NCBI RefSeq assembly: GCF_020176955.2
Contig: NZ_JAIUCZ020000008.1
Span: 310,001 to 374,000 of the forward strand
Length of the DNA: 64,000 nt
Reading direction: 5' to 3'
DNA from: Nocardia sp. alder85J
Lineage (GTDB): Bacteria; Actinomycetota; Actinomycetes; Mycobacteriales; Mycobacteriaceae
Each line of letters begins with the position of its first letter. Position 1 is the stretch's first letter. A program made the translations under genes and the position numbers. Under the pieces are notes generated by a model. The model had not been told where the DNA came from and did no database searches. It worked only from the letters and a program-made list of their open reading frames with translations. Positions 42,273 through 52,225 of this stretch are shown one piece after another.

Positions 42273-43649
42273 TCAGACGATTCGGATCAGGATCTCGGAA
42301 TGCCCGGCGCGGATCACATCGCCGTCGGCCAGCTGCCAGTCCTGGACGGGCGACCCGTTGACCAGCGTGCCGTTCGTCGACCCCAGGTCGGACAACATCG
42401 CGGTCTGACCGTCCCAGCGCACCTCGATGTGGCGGCGGGAGACCCCGGTATCCGGCAGCCGGAAGTGGGCGTCCTGGCCGCGGCCGATGATGTTGCTGCC
42501 TTCCCGCAGCTGGTAAGTCCGGCCGCTGCCGTCGTCCAGCTGGAGGGTGGCGGAGTAGCCCGAGCCGCCGCGCGGCTGCGCCGCCGCGGCGCCGTAACCG
42601 GCGCCCTGCTGCGCGTAGCCGGCCTGCTGACCGTAGGCCTGGTCCTCGGCGGCGCCGTAGCCCTGGTTGTAGCCCGCGGGGGCCTGCTGCCCGTACGCCT
42701 GCTGCTGGCCGTAGCCCGGCTCGGCGTAGCCCTGCTGGCCGTAGCCCGGCTGCTGGCCGTAGCCACCGCCCTGCTGGCCGTAACCCTGGTCGGCGTAGCC
42801 CTGCTGCTGGCCGTACGCCTGGTCGCCGTAGCCTTGGTCGTAGCCGCTCTGCTGGCCGTAGCCCTGCTGCTGCCCGTAGCCCTGCTCGGCGTAGCCGCCC
42901 TGCTGCTCGTAACCGCCCTGCTGGCCGTAACCCTGCTGCTGCCCGTAGCCGGCGCCCTGCTGGCCGTACCCGGCGGCGTTGCCGCCGGAGTAGTCGTAGC
43001 CGTTCTGGTACTCGCCGTAGCCCTGCTGCGACTCCTGGGCGCCGTACTCGCCGTACTGCTGCTGCCCACGGCCGTAGTCCTCGCGGTAGCCGCCCTGAGC
43101 GGGTGGCGGCGCGTACCCGCGATTGCGTGGATCGGACTCCGCGGGCTCACGGCTGGGGTCGTAGCCAGAGTTCTGCGTCATGGGGCCAGCTCCTGGTTGC
43201 GGGGTTGCGGTTCGTTGTGGGGGACGGTGTCCAGGTCGGTCGGGAGGTCGGTGCGCCGGGGGTTCCCGGCGACCCACGTCCGGGTCGACCCGGCCGTGCG
43301 TCCTGAACTGTCCGGTGTGCAGCGTAGGGGATGCTTCGAATTCGACGTGCACTTCGCCATACGTCTGCCAGCCCTGATCGTGAATGTAATCCTGCAGATG
43401 TTTGGCGAACGCGCGTACGGTCAGATCCTCGTCGGCATCCAGTTGCTGCAGGTCGGAAGGGTTGACGGTGATCACGTAGCGGTTCGGGGCGAGCAGGTGC
43501 CCGCCCTCGAGTTCGGTGACCCGGTCCGTCGCCTCGCGTTGCAACGCCGCTTCCACCTCCTGGGGAACGACACTGCCACCGAAGACCCGGGCGAACGCAT
43601 CGCCCACGGCCCCCTGGAGACGGCGCTCGAAACGGGACACGATGCCCAT
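42273..43649 (-). CDS. fhaA: FHA-domain protein FhaA with Y/G/Q-rich low-complexity centre
   Basis: Kinase substrate/adaptor that recruits the MviN pseudokinase complex. The 458-aa product has an N-terminal DUF3662 domain (residues 1-120, FERRLQGAVGDAFARVFGGS), a Pro/Arg linker, a long low-complexity region (about residues 170-350) built of repeated YGQQ, GYGQQ and QGY motifs, and a C-terminal FHA domain (NIIGRGQDAHFRLPDTGVSR, RHIEV, LGSTNGTLVNG). ATG 43649 follows GAGGAGGCAGG. It is the first gene of the operon; its promoter lies in the 270-bp gap before tRNA-Leu. Confidence 0.95.
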   Translation of the reverse strand: MGIVSRFERRLQGAVGDAFARVFGGSVVPQEVEAALQREATDRVTELEGGHLLAPNRYVITVNPSDLQQLDADEDLTVRAFAKHLQDYIHDQGWQTYGEVHVEFEASPTLHTGQFRTHGRVDPDVGRREPPAHRPPDRPGHRPPQRTATPQPGAGPMTQNSGYDPSREPAESDPRNRGYAPPPAQGGYREDYGRGQQQYGEYGAQESQQGYGEYQNGYDYSGGNAAGYGQQGAGYGQQQGYGQQGGYEQQGGYAEQGYGQQQGYGQQSGYDQGYGDQAYGQQQGYADQGYGQQGGGYGQQPGYGQQGYAEPGYGQQQAYGQQAPAGYNQGYGAAEDQAYGQQAGYAQQGAGYGAAAAQPRGGSGYSATLQLDDGSGRTYQLREGSNIIGRGQDAHFRLPDTGVSRRHIEVRWDGQTAMLSDLGSTNGTLVNGSPVQDWQLADGDVIRAGHSEILIRIV

Positions 43650-43921
43650 CGCCTGCCTCCTCTCCGTGCACGCCGTACGACGTGCGGGTGTCGTCTCCGC
43701 CAGTTGCCATCATTCCGTGACACGCAAATAGGGCGTGTCGCCGGACGGACACAGTCCCTGCATGATATCCACGATCCTCCACCCCTGTAACTCTTGGCAG
43801 GCAGGAGGAGTTCCCCGGCCCAGGATAGTCCTGCAAACGACCCTGGATAATCTCGGTTAAGGTATCTGACCAGCCGATTTCTTATCAGGCAAAAGGCCGT
43901 GTTAGTGTTCTCCAGTCGCTC

Positions 43922-44004
43922 GGGCGAGTGGCGGAATGGCAGACGCGCTGGCTTCAGGTGCCAGTGTCCTTCGGGACGTGGGGGTTCAAGTCCCCCTTCG
44001 CCCA
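43922..44004 (+). tRNA. tRNA-Leu (CAG anticodon)
   Basis: An 83-nt class II tRNA with acceptor arms GGGCGAG/TTCGCCC (one G-T pair), anticodon stem-loop CTGGCTTCAGGTGCCAG (anticodon CAG), a variable arm TGTCCTTCGGGACG and T-arm GGGGGTTCAAGTCCCCC. CCA is not encoded. A hairpin terminator follows. Confidence 0.97.
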
Positions 44005-44015
44005 CAGTAATGGAA

Positions 44016-44051
44016 TCAGGCCGATCATCGAGTTTCCGATGATCGGCCTGA
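44016..44051 (+). terminator. Terminator after tRNA-Leu
   Basis: A perfect 15-bp stem (TCAGGCCGATCATCG and its complement) with loop AGTTTC, followed by GTCATTTTCAT. It starts 12 bp after the tRNA. Confidence 0.88.
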
Positions 44052-44151
44052 GTCATTTTCATCGGTAGGTACATCCCCCTCGGCAGGCGCGTCCATGCGG
44101 TGCGCCCGGCCGCCGCCGCGGCGGTGGCGCCGGGGCGGCGCCCGTCCCCGA

Positions 44152-44814
44152 TCACTCCTCCGGCGTCTGCACCGACAGCGGCAGACCGGTGTGGAAGAAA
44201 CGGATCAGCCGGCCGATCCGGACACAGTGCTCGGCGCAGCGCTCGTAGTGGTGCACCAGCAGCGCCAGATCCACGGCGGTGGCGTGGCCGTGCGGCCAGT
44301 CCGGGGCCGAGACCGCTTGCAGCAGCTGCTGTCTGGCCTCGGCGAGCGCGCGGTCCGGCAGCACCGGCGAATCGTCCGCGGCGGGGGTGTCGGCGATGAT
44401 GGCCCGCCGCGCCGCCGCCGCCAGATCCGCGGTGGCACGGCCGATCTCGCCGAGCAGTTCGATGATGTCCGCGGCCGCGACCGGGGCCGGATACCGGTGC
44501 ACCACGCTGTCGGCGATCCGGCTGGTGAGCCAGCTCATCTGCGCCAGATCGTCGCCGATCTGCATGGCGCTCACCACATGCCGGAGATCGCGGGCGACGG
44601 GGGCTTCCAGGGCGAGCAGGATCACCGCTCGGTTCTCGCAGGCCCCGTGCCGTTGCCGGAGCTGTTCGTCGATGGCGAAGACTTCGTAGGCAGCGGTGAG
44701 GTTCGCCTCGGTCACCGCCACCGCGACCCGTTCGGTGGCCTCCTGCGCCAGGCTCGCCAGCCCGGCGAGCTCCTCGGTCAGTGCCGCGAGCTCGGAGGAG
44801 AATTTCGTCCGCAC
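44152..44814 (-). CDS. phoU: PhoU-family phosphate-signalling regulator
   Basis: The 220-aa product is all-helical with two repeated PhoU units: LAGLASLAQEATERVAVAVT ... CENRAVILLALEAPVARDLR, and a second with ALLVHHYERCAEHCVRIGRL. PhoU proteins link Pst phosphate transport to the sensor kinase; here no pst genes are nearby, so it may be a second copy. ATG 44814. The C-terminal half diverges from the canonical family. Confidence 0.85.
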   Translation of the reverse strand: MRTKFSSELAALTEELAGLASLAQEATERVAVAVTEANLTAAYEVFAIDEQLRQRHGACENRAVILLALEAPVARDLRHVVSAMQIGDDLAQMSWLTSRIADSVVHRYPAPVAAADIIELLGEIGRATADLAAAARRAIIADTPAADDSPVLPDRALAEARQQLLQAVSAPDWPHGHATAVDLALLVHHYERCAEHCVRIGRLIRFFHTGLPLSVQTPEE

Positions 44815-45559
44815 ACCGTTATCTTCACTGGTTGCGGCGTCAAGCGCACAGTTTACGAGAAACCGACCAGCGGGTTCCGCCGCTGTGGGGCGTCTCGGTG
44901 GCGGAAGTGCCTGGACCGGCCCGGTGGTGTGATCTTCGCCGCATTCGGCCGGTCCGGACCGGTACCGGGGTAACCGGTTCGGCGGGTTGCAGGGGCCGTC
45001 GAGCGAACACGGTGCGCCCTCGCTCCGGATGAAATTAAGTTGCGATACAGCGAAGTGTGATTATCACCTGACTCGTATCTTGAATCATTGCCCTTAAACA
45101 AACTTGCAGTCTGTTTTCTGGGTGGCAATCTGCCCGCCACCTGATGTACTTCGGGTGAACGGCCAGCGTACGGGCCTGTTCCCGGCGGCGTTCCGAAGTG
45201 TGGTGGCGATGGGGCAAACCGCCGTGCACGAGGTGCGGAGCGGCTCGCGATGATCCGATCGGATGCGCGACCGGAGGGTGTGTGATAGGGGCGTTCAGCC
45301 CTTTTCGGCCTCGAAATTTGATAGCTGAAGGGTAGCTAAAACGGCTCCGGACCGCCTCGTCACCCTTTGCCCGGAAGGTCCGCTCGCGGTCTCGACCGGC
45401 GCGGGGACGGTTGCATCGCGATAACGATTGTGTAGAGTTGTAGCTAACGCTGGCCGCAGCTGAGCTGGACTCGCTGCGGCCAGTGGATCTCAAATCCGGA
45501 CCGGTTGGCAGGGTCCGAATCTTCTCCTCGAGGCCCTCGATCCGGGCCGCTCGATTCGT
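44815..45559. other. Gene-free interval between phoU and the SpoIIM-family gene
   Basis: Contains no credible gene. It holds an AT-richer patch at about 45045-45115, three TAGCTRA motifs (near 45324, 45334 and 45441), and a 10-bp hairpin (see next entry). The phoU promoter presumably lies in the first 150 bp. Confidence 0.6.
45450..45483 (-). terminator. Hairpin downstream of the SpoIIM-family gene
   Basis: CTGGCCGCAG and its complement CTGCGGCCAG with a 14-nt loop, 76 bp past the stop of the minus-strand gene. No T-tract. Confidence 0.55.
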
Positions 45560-46576
45560 TCAGGCGGGTATGCGCCATTCGGTAGCTGATATGTCATCGG
45601 CTGTGCGCGGCGATTCGGCCTGCCATCCCGCCTCCGCGTGCGCGGCCCACCGTCCCGGCCCGAACACGTAACCGAGGAAGGCCAGCTCGGCGATCACGCC
45701 CACCCCGATCCGAATCGGCGCGGGCCAGCCGCTGGGGGTCACGAAACCCTCGATCAGTCCGGATACCAGCAGCACGCCCGCCAGCCCCAGCGCGATCGTG
45801 GCCGCCGCCCGTCCGCGCCGCGCCAGCGCCCGGGCGCGGCTGTACCGGCCCGGATCGATCAGTGTCCAGCCCAGTTGCAGGCCGGCGCCACCCGCCACGA
45901 AGATCGCGGTGAGCTCCAGCATCCCGTGCGGGAGGATGAAGCCGAAGAACGATTCCAGCCGTCCCGCCTGGGCCATCAGCCCGGCCGAGACGCCCAGGTT
46001 GAGCGCGTTCATGAAGAGCATGTACACCGCCGGCAGGATCAGCGCCCCGGTGAACAGGGCGCCGGCGGCCACCCAGGCGTTGTTCGTCCACACCTGGGCG
46101 GCGAAGGCGTCGTGCGGATGTTCGGAGTAGTAGGTCTCGAACTTCCCGCCGGGATCGGTGAGATCGCCGGTGTCGGCGGGCAGTCCCAGCGCCCGGTGCG
46201 CGGTGCCGGATCCGGGCACCCAGAGCGCCAGTCCGGTGGCCAGCGCGAGGAATACCGCGGCCACCCCCAGCCACCACCAGCGGGCGCGATACACCGCCGC
46301 TGGGAACCGGTGGGTGAAGAAGCGGCCGATCTCCGCCCAGGCATCCGCGCGGCTGCCCAGGATCCGGGCCCGCGCCCGGCCCAGCACCGTGCTCAGCCCG
46401 GCCAGCAGCTCCGCCTCCGGCGACTGCACCTGCAATCGGGCCACCTGCTGGGAGGTCCGCCGGTACAGCGCCACCAGTTCGTCGGATTCCGCCCCGGTCA
46501 ACCGGCGGCGGCGCGACAGCTGGTCGAGCCGCTCCCAGGCCCGCCGATGCGCGTAGGCGTATGCGTCCACATCCAT
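45560..46576 (-). CDS. SpoIIM / DUF95-family membrane protein
   Basis: The 338-aa product has a soluble N-terminal helical region (AWERLDQLSRRRRLTGAESD) and about six membrane segments (WWWLGVAAVFLALATGLALW; NNAWVAAGALFTGALILPAV; AIFVAGGAGLQLGWTLI; ATIALGLAGVLLVSGLIEGF). In M. tuberculosis the equivalent (Rv3694c) lies in the same MoxR-DUF58-RDD cluster. It is divergent from the RDD gene. The biochemical role is unknown; the family is linked to membrane/cell-envelope remodelling. Confidence 0.88.
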   Translation of the reverse strand: MDVDAYAYAHRRAWERLDQLSRRRRLTGAESDELVALYRRTSQQVARLQVQSPEAELLAGLSTVLGRARARILGSRADAWAEIGRFFTHRFPAAVYRARWWWLGVAAVFLALATGLALWVPGSGTAHRALGLPADTGDLTDPGGKFETYYSEHPHDAFAAQVWTNNAWVAAGALFTGALILPAVYMLFMNALNLGVSAGLMAQAGRLESFFGFILPHGMLELTAIFVAGGAGLQLGWTLIDPGRYSRARALARRGRAAATIALGLAGVLLVSGLIEGFVTPSGWPAPIRIGVGVIAELAFLGYVFGPGRWAAHAEAGWQAESPRTADDISATEWRIPA

Positions 46577-46736
46577 CGGTGGGCCCTCCCGTGCCGGATA
46601 CCGCGTGGCCGCCGCGTCTTTCGAAGGGGGCCTCCCGAAAGGTTAATCTGTGGAGGTGCGTTCGGGCGCGATGCGCTCGCACACGGCGAATTGGCAGCGG
46701 CCGGTCCGGGACCGGGCACCGACGGTGGGGACGGAC

Positions 46737-47528
46737 ATGGCGGTATTCACCACCGGCGAGGCCGTCGCCCTCGACCTGCCGATCGCCCGGATCCCCACCC
46801 GGGCGGTGGCCTTCGTCCTCGACGTGCTGCTGCAGGTGATGCTGGGCTGGGGGCTCACTGTCGGCGTGATGGCGCTGCTCGCCCTCTTCGGCGCCGATCT
46901 GGCCTGGTGGGACACCGCGTTCACGGTCACGTTCGTGGCCGTGCTGGCCGGATATCCGATCGTCTGGGAGACGCTGCTGCGCGGCCGCACCCCGGGCAAG
47001 GCTGCGCTCGGGCTGCGGGTGGTGCGCGGCGACGGCGGCCCGATCGACTTCCGGCACGCCCTCACCCGCGGCCTGGCCGCGGTGATCATCGACTTCTGGG
47101 CCTTCGGGGTGTTCGGTGCGATCGGGGTGTTGACCTCGCTGTGCTCGGCGCGGGCGCGGCGGGTCGGCGACGTGCTGGCCGGGACCGTGGTGGTCTACGA
47201 CCGCACCAGGATCCCGTGGCCCAAGCTGGCGATCATGCCGCCCTGGATGCAGGAGTGGGCGCGGCAACTCGACCTGTCCGGGCTCACCGAGGATCTGGCG
47301 CTGCCCACCCGGCACTACCTCACCCGATACTTCGAACTGACCCCGGAGACCCAGCAGCGGCTGGGACAGGCGCTGGTGACCGCCGTGTGCGCGCGGATCC
47401 GTGCGGTGCCGCCGCCGGGCAGTCCGCCGCTGCACATCCTCGGTGCCGTCATCTCCGAGCGGCAACGCCGCACCCTCGGCGTGCCCGCCCAGCCGAATCT
47501 CATGCCGCTGGAACACGTCTCCTGGTAG
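46737..47528 (+). CDS. RDD-family membrane protein
   Basis: The 263-aa product has an RDD domain with two to three membrane helices (RAVAFVLDVLLQVMLGWGLT; VGVMALLALFG; TFVAVLAGYPIVWETLL; VIIDFWAFGVFGAIGVL) and the motifs TPGKAALGLRVVRGDGGPID and RRVGDVLAGTVVVYDR. Its soluble C-terminus of about 90 residues includes LPTRHYLTRYFEL. ATG at 46737 (MAVFTTGEAVAL). Equivalent to Rv3695. Convergent with the DUF58 gene, 6 bp apart. Confidence 0.88.
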   Translation: MAVFTTGEAVALDLPIARIPTRAVAFVLDVLLQVMLGWGLTVGVMALLALFGADLAWWDTAFTVTFVAVLAGYPIVWETLLRGRTPGKAALGLRVVRGDGGPIDFRHALTRGLAAVIIDFWAFGVFGAIGVLTSLCSARARRVGDVLAGTVVVYDRTRIPWPKLAIMPPWMQEWARQLDLSGLTEDLALPTRHYLTRYFELTPETQQRLGQALVTAVCARIRAVPPPGSPPLHILGAVISERQRRTLGVPAQPNLMPLEHVSW

Positions 47529-47534
47529 CGGCGG

Positions 47535-48995
47535 TCAGACCGCGCCGGACTGCTTGAGTTCCAGATATTCGTCGCCGAGCAGGCCCGGCAGCTGTTCCGC
47601 GTCGGCCGCGATCACCTCGACCCCGCGGCGGCGCAGCGTCTCGCGGACCAGGGCGCGTTCGGCCAGCGCGCTCTCGGCCGCCGCGGCGGTGAACACCTCG
47701 GCCGTGGTGCCGCGGGTCCCGGCCGCCGCGGTCAGTTCCGCATCGGTGACCGAGACCAGCAGCACCCGGTGCCGCGCGGTGAGGATCGGCAGCACCGGCA
47801 GCAGGTTCTCCTCCACCAGGGCGCCGTCCAGGCTGGTGAACCACACCACCAGGCTGCGCCGGCGGGCGTACCGGATCGCCGTGCGCACCAGGCCGGCGGT
47901 ATCGGTGTCCACCAGCGCCGGCACCACCCCGGACAGCGCGTGCATCAACGTCGGTTGCACACCGCGACCGCTCGCGCCCCGGACCTCGGCGCGCACCGAC
48001 CGGTCGTAGGCGATCAGGTCGACGGTGTCGCCCGCCGCCGCGGCCAGCCCGCCCAGCAGCAGCGCCGCCTCGATGTTCGCGTCCAGCCGGGTGCCGTCGA
48101 GGACGGGACGACCGGCCGCCGGGTTCGGGCGGCCCGATTGTCCGGGCGCGGCGCCGCCGTGGTGATTCGCCGCCGTGGCACCGTCCCGACCGGCCGCGGT
48201 GGAGCCGACCGGACCTGTCGGCGTGGAACCGCCCGGACCGGCCGTCCCCGCGGCACGGGAACTCACGCGGCCCGCCGCGGACCGGCCGGTGTCGAGCAGC
48301 ATCAGGACATGCCGGTTGCGTTCCGGCCGCCAGGTGCGGACCAGGACGTCGGTCGCCCGCGCGGTGGCCCGCCAGTCGATGGCCCGGACGTCGTCACCGG
48401 CGACGTATTCGCGGAAGGAATCGAATTCCGAACCCTGGCCGCGCATGTTCACCACATTGCGGCCCTCCAGATGCTGGACCAGCTTCACCTTCGAGACCAG
48501 GATCCGTTCGGCGCGGAACGGGGGCAGGGCCCGGACCCGGGCCGGGACCGTACGGCGGACCTGCCGGCCGGCCAGGCCCAGCGGGCCGATCAGCCGCAGG
48601 GTGACCGGCCCGGCCACCCGGTCCCCGCGCTGCGCCGGGGACAACCGGGTGGTGACGCCGAATTTGGTGTTCGGGGGCAGCCGCAGCCGGTGCGCGGCGA
48701 CGGGGGTGGCGCGGGCGCTGTCCGGCCAGTCGTCCCACAGCCGGCCGCGGATCGTGCGGGCGCCGGTGTTCACCACCTCGAGCGTCACCCCGGTCTCCCG
48801 ACCGGCCCGCACCACGGTCAGCGGCGGTCGGGACAGTGTCAGCCGGGCCGCCGGGCCCGCGGTCGCGACATCCACGGCGATCGCGACGAGCAGCAGGCTC
48901 GTCGTCACCACCACCCCGGCCCAGGAGGGCGCCGCGAGCATGACGATCAGCGCGGCCGCGGCCGCCAGTACGGCCGCCCGGCCCGTCAGCACCAT
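47535..48995 (-). CDS. DUF58 (von Willebrand A-like) protein
   Basis: The 486-aa product has two N-terminal membrane helices (AVLAAAAALIVMLAAPSWAG, VVVTTSLLLVAIAVDVAT), a beta-rich domain, the DUF58 signature EFDSFREYVAGDDVRAIDWR, ATARATDVLVRTWRPERN, and a VWA-like core beginning HVLMLLDTGRS. An unusual Gly/Pro/Thr/Ala-rich insertion of about 60 residues (SSRAAGTAGPGGSTPTGPVG...) interrupts the VWA domain after the MIDAS-like DTGRS. It partners with the adjacent MoxR ATPase. Equivalent to Rv3693. Confidence 0.87.
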   Translation of the reverse strand: MVLTGRAAVLAAAAALIVMLAAPSWAGVVVTTSLLLVAIAVDVATAGPAARLTLSRPPLTVVRAGRETGVTLEVVNTGARTIRGRLWDDWPDSARATPVAAHRLRLPPNTKFGVTTRLSPAQRGDRVAGPVTLRLIGPLGLAGRQVRRTVPARVRALPPFRAERILVSKVKLVQHLEGRNVVNMRGQGSEFDSFREYVAGDDVRAIDWRATARATDVLVRTWRPERNRHVLMLLDTGRSAAGRVSSRAAGTAGPGGSTPTGPVGSTAAGRDGATAANHHGGAAPGQSGRPNPAAGRPVLDGTRLDANIEAALLLGGLAAAAGDTVDLIAYDRSVRAEVRGASGRGVQPTLMHALSGVVPALVDTDTAGLVRTAIRYARRRSLVVWFTSLDGALVEENLLPVLPILTARHRVLLVSVTDAELTAAAGTRGTTAEVFTAAAAESALAERALVRETLRRRGVEVIAADAEQLPGLLGDEYLELKQSGAV

Positions 48996-48999
48996 CGGG

Positions 49000-50028
<1,029 letters not shown>

Positions 50029-50142
50029 CTCTGCCTTTTCAGCTGCGGCGGCCGTCGTACCGGCGCCGGTCGATCCGGCCCGGTCGCGCCTGTCGGTGTG
50101 GTCCGGCATGCCGGATGACCGGATATGCCGTGGGGTTCGTCG

Positions 50143-51177
50143 TCATACCGGTCGCATCCCATGGTCCCGGTTTCGATCCAGTTCCGTCTCGATCCGGAGC
50201 AATTGCCCGGCGACCGCCGTCAGGGTGCCGGTATCGGGCACCGGACCGAACAAGGTGGCGCCGAGGTGATCCGGCGGCATCCCGGTGCGATGTGCGATCG
50301 CCGCCACCACCCGGTCGGGCGGGGCGCCGGCGGCGAGGTCGAGGGCGGGCCGGATGCGGCGCAGGGTCGCCGCCCGCAGGATCGCCGCGACGTGCGCGTG
50401 GTCGCGGGCGCGACGGTAGAGCGCGGCATGGCCGCTCAGCAGTTCGTGGGCGGGGGCCTCCACCGGGCGGGGCTCGCCGACCAGCGCGCCGCGCCGGCGC
50501 GCCCGCCACCACACCACCACGGCCGCGCAGAGCAACCACTGCAACCCGCCGTAGGCCAGCCAGTGCGGCCAGCGGGAGAAGATCGAATCGTCGCCCGAAC
50601 CCCAGTCGACATCGGGCGGGGACGGCGGCGACTGGGGTGGGTGCGGCACGGTCGGCTGCGGCGCCGGCGGTGCGTGCGGCGCCGTGGCCAGCCGGATCAG
50701 CAGCAGGACCAGCAGGGCGAGCAGGACGGCGGCCAGCGCGGCGAGCCAGATGCGGCGGTCGCCGGGCAGCGTGAACCGGCCGCGGGTGCGCGGTGTGCGG
50801 GAACGGTTCCGGTCGGCGGCGACGAGTTCCACCGGCTCCGGTGGCGGCGGCGGGGCCTGGGAGAAACGGTCGGAATCGGTCAGCCGCCGGTATTCGTCGG
50901 CCGTCGCGGTGCGGCCGCCGTAGACGACCTCGTCGAAACTGGCGGCGGCATCGGACAATTCAATCAGCGGCGCGGCGTCCGTGGCGGTCTCCCGCGCGGT
51001 GCGCGAGCGCCGCACCGGCAGGGCGCCACCCTGTTCCAGTCCGCGCAGCACCGCGCGGAAGCGTTCGCGCAGGGCGGTGTCGAAATCGTCCCGCGCGGCG
51101 GCCGCCGCGGCGGCCTCGCGATGGGCGCCCGCCGGTCCCAGCCCGGCCGGCGGTGGCACCCGGTCCGGATCGGTCAT
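50143..51177 (-). CDS. DUF4129-type N-terminus fused to the C-terminal part of a DUF4350 protein
   Basis: The 344-aa product starts MTDPDRVPPPAGLG. Residues about 30-110 resemble the DUF4129 C-terminal module (FRAVLRGLEQGGALPVRRSR; FDEVVYGGRTATADEYRRL). This is followed by two transmembrane helices (RIWLAALAAVLLALLVLLLI; YGGLQWLLCAAVVVWW) with only a short Pro-rich loop between them, where DUF4350 proteins carry their domain, and then the cytosolic tail found after the second helix in DUF4350 proteins (HAALYRRARDHAHVAAILRA). It looks like a fusion/deletion of two neighbouring genes (Rv3690- and Rv3691-like). ATG 51177 overlaps the upstream stop. Confidence 0.78.
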   Translation of the reverse strand: MTDPDRVPPPAGLGPAGAHREAAAAAAARDDFDTALRERFRAVLRGLEQGGALPVRRSRTARETATDAAPLIELSDAAASFDEVVYGGRTATADEYRRLTDSDRFSQAPPPPPEPVELVAADRNRSRTPRTRGRFTLPGDRRIWLAALAAVLLALLVLLLIRLATAPHAPPAPQPTVPHPPQSPPSPPDVDWGSGDDSIFSRWPHWLAYGGLQWLLCAAVVVWWRARRRGALVGEPRPVEAPAHELLSGHAALYRRARDHAHVAAILRAATLRRIRPALDLAAGAPPDRVVAAIAHRTGMPPDHLGATLFGPVPDTGTLTAVAGQLLRIETELDRNRDHGMRPV

Positions 51178-52112
51178 CGCACCCCCTCCAGGGCCGCTCC
51201 GGGCAACCGGACGTCCCAGGCCTCGCGGCGGCACCGCCGGTCGACGTAGGCCAGCACCCGGGCGGCCGACTCCACCATTTCGACGAGGGCGAGCAGGATC
51301 AGCACCGTGGCGACGGCGAGCGCGATGATCGGCCAGCGATGGGTGCCGGAGATGCTCGACACGAAGTACATCAGCCCGATCAGCGGCGGCATCAGCAGCA
51401 GCGACACCAGCCGCAGCGTCCAGGACAGCCGGGCCAGCCGCCACTGTGCCCCGGCGGACAGCGTCTTGGCGCGCCGGACGGCGACCGCGGCCGGCCCACC
51501 CTCCTCGAAAAGCACCGGTACCGCGGTGAATTGGCGTGCCCGCAGCCAGCCCAGCCACACCAGCGCCGGTGGCAGCGTGATCAGCAGTGGCGTGCCCAGC
51601 GCGAGCACGCCGAGGCCGACCACCGTGTACCGGACCTGCAGATTCAGCAGGGCGCCGAATCTCCCGGAGATCAGTGCCAGCGCGGGCCGGATGCCGATCG
51701 GCCGCTGCCGCACCCGGGCCAGCCCGATCGGCACCGTCACCGCCCGCACCACGAATCGCAGTGCACCACCGCAGACTACGGTCGCGAGGATCGCCGACCA
51801 GGCGGTTCCGGCGTCGGAGCCGCCGGTGGCCGCCGATCCGGCCGCGGTGACCGCCAGCACGATGCCCTCGGCGACGGCGAGGACGAGGCCCGTCGTGGCG
51901 GCCAGCGCCGCGATCTGCGGTTGGATCAGCGCGAACGGCAGGTCCAGCAATTCCCGGAAACCCAGCGGCCGCACCGGAATCGATTCGGGTGCGTCGAGCC
52001 CGGCATCCGCCGGATCGGGCCGCACGGCACCGCTCGCCGGATCGGGCGACGGACCGGCCCCCGCGGCCTCGCCTGGAAACACGCGCCCGAGTCTATCGGT
52101 CCCGGCCGACAT
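51174..52112 (-). CDS. Integral membrane protein upstream of the DUF4129/MoxR cluster
   Basis: The 312-aa product has about five to six membrane segments (ALAATTGLVLAVAEGIVLAV; WSAILATVVCGGALRFVV; YTVVGLGVLALGTPLLI; PPALVWLGWLRAR; LLLMPPLIGLMYFV; WPIIALAVATVLILLALV) after a Pro-rich soluble N-terminus. It resembles Rv3689-type and glycerophosphodiester-phosphodiesterase membrane-domain proteins but has no visible catalytic site. ATG 52112 (MSAGTDRLGRVF) was chosen; a TTG at 52181 would place the start inside a parS-like site. It overlaps the next gene by 4 bp. Confidence 0.8.
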   Translation of the reverse strand: MSAGTDRLGRVFPGEAAGAGPSPDPASGAVRPDPADAGLDAPESIPVRPLGFRELLDLPFALIQPQIAALAATTGLVLAVAEGIVLAVTAAGSAATGGSDAGTAWSAILATVVCGGALRFVVRAVTVPIGLARVRQRPIGIRPALALISGRFGALLNLQVRYTVVGLGVLALGTPLLITLPPALVWLGWLRARQFTAVPVLFEEGGPAAVAVRRAKTLSAGAQWRLARLSWTLRLVSLLLMPPLIGLMYFVSSISGTHRWPIIALAVATVLILLALVEMVESAARVLAYVDRRCRREAWDVRLPGAALEGVR

Positions 52113-52174
52113 CCGGCTCGTTCCGACACGATGATCGGCGCCACGGCCGGGCAGGCGGGGTTCGGCGCTGGACT

Positions 52175-52190
52175 TGTTCAACGTGAAACA
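52175..52190. promoter_or_regulatory. parS: parS-like site
   Basis: TGTTCAACGTGAAACA matches the 16-bp parS consensus TGTTTCACGTGAAACA at 14 positions. It lies in the intergenic region between the membrane-protein gene start and the DUF4407 gene, about 50 kb from oriC. Confidence 0.6.
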
Positions 52191-52225
52191 TTGCTTGTGC
52201 GAATCACTTCGGCGCGTGCCGCGGA

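Noticed and set aside
42560..43080. Regular short repeats that might suggest a CRISPR array
   Set aside because: They are the YGQQ codon repeats of fhaA with no spacer-repeat organisation.
45035..45493. Minus-strand frame of 152 codons in the phoU-SpoIIM gap
   Set aside because: Low similarity to any fold pattern, overlaps a terminator hairpin, and lacks a ribosome-binding site.
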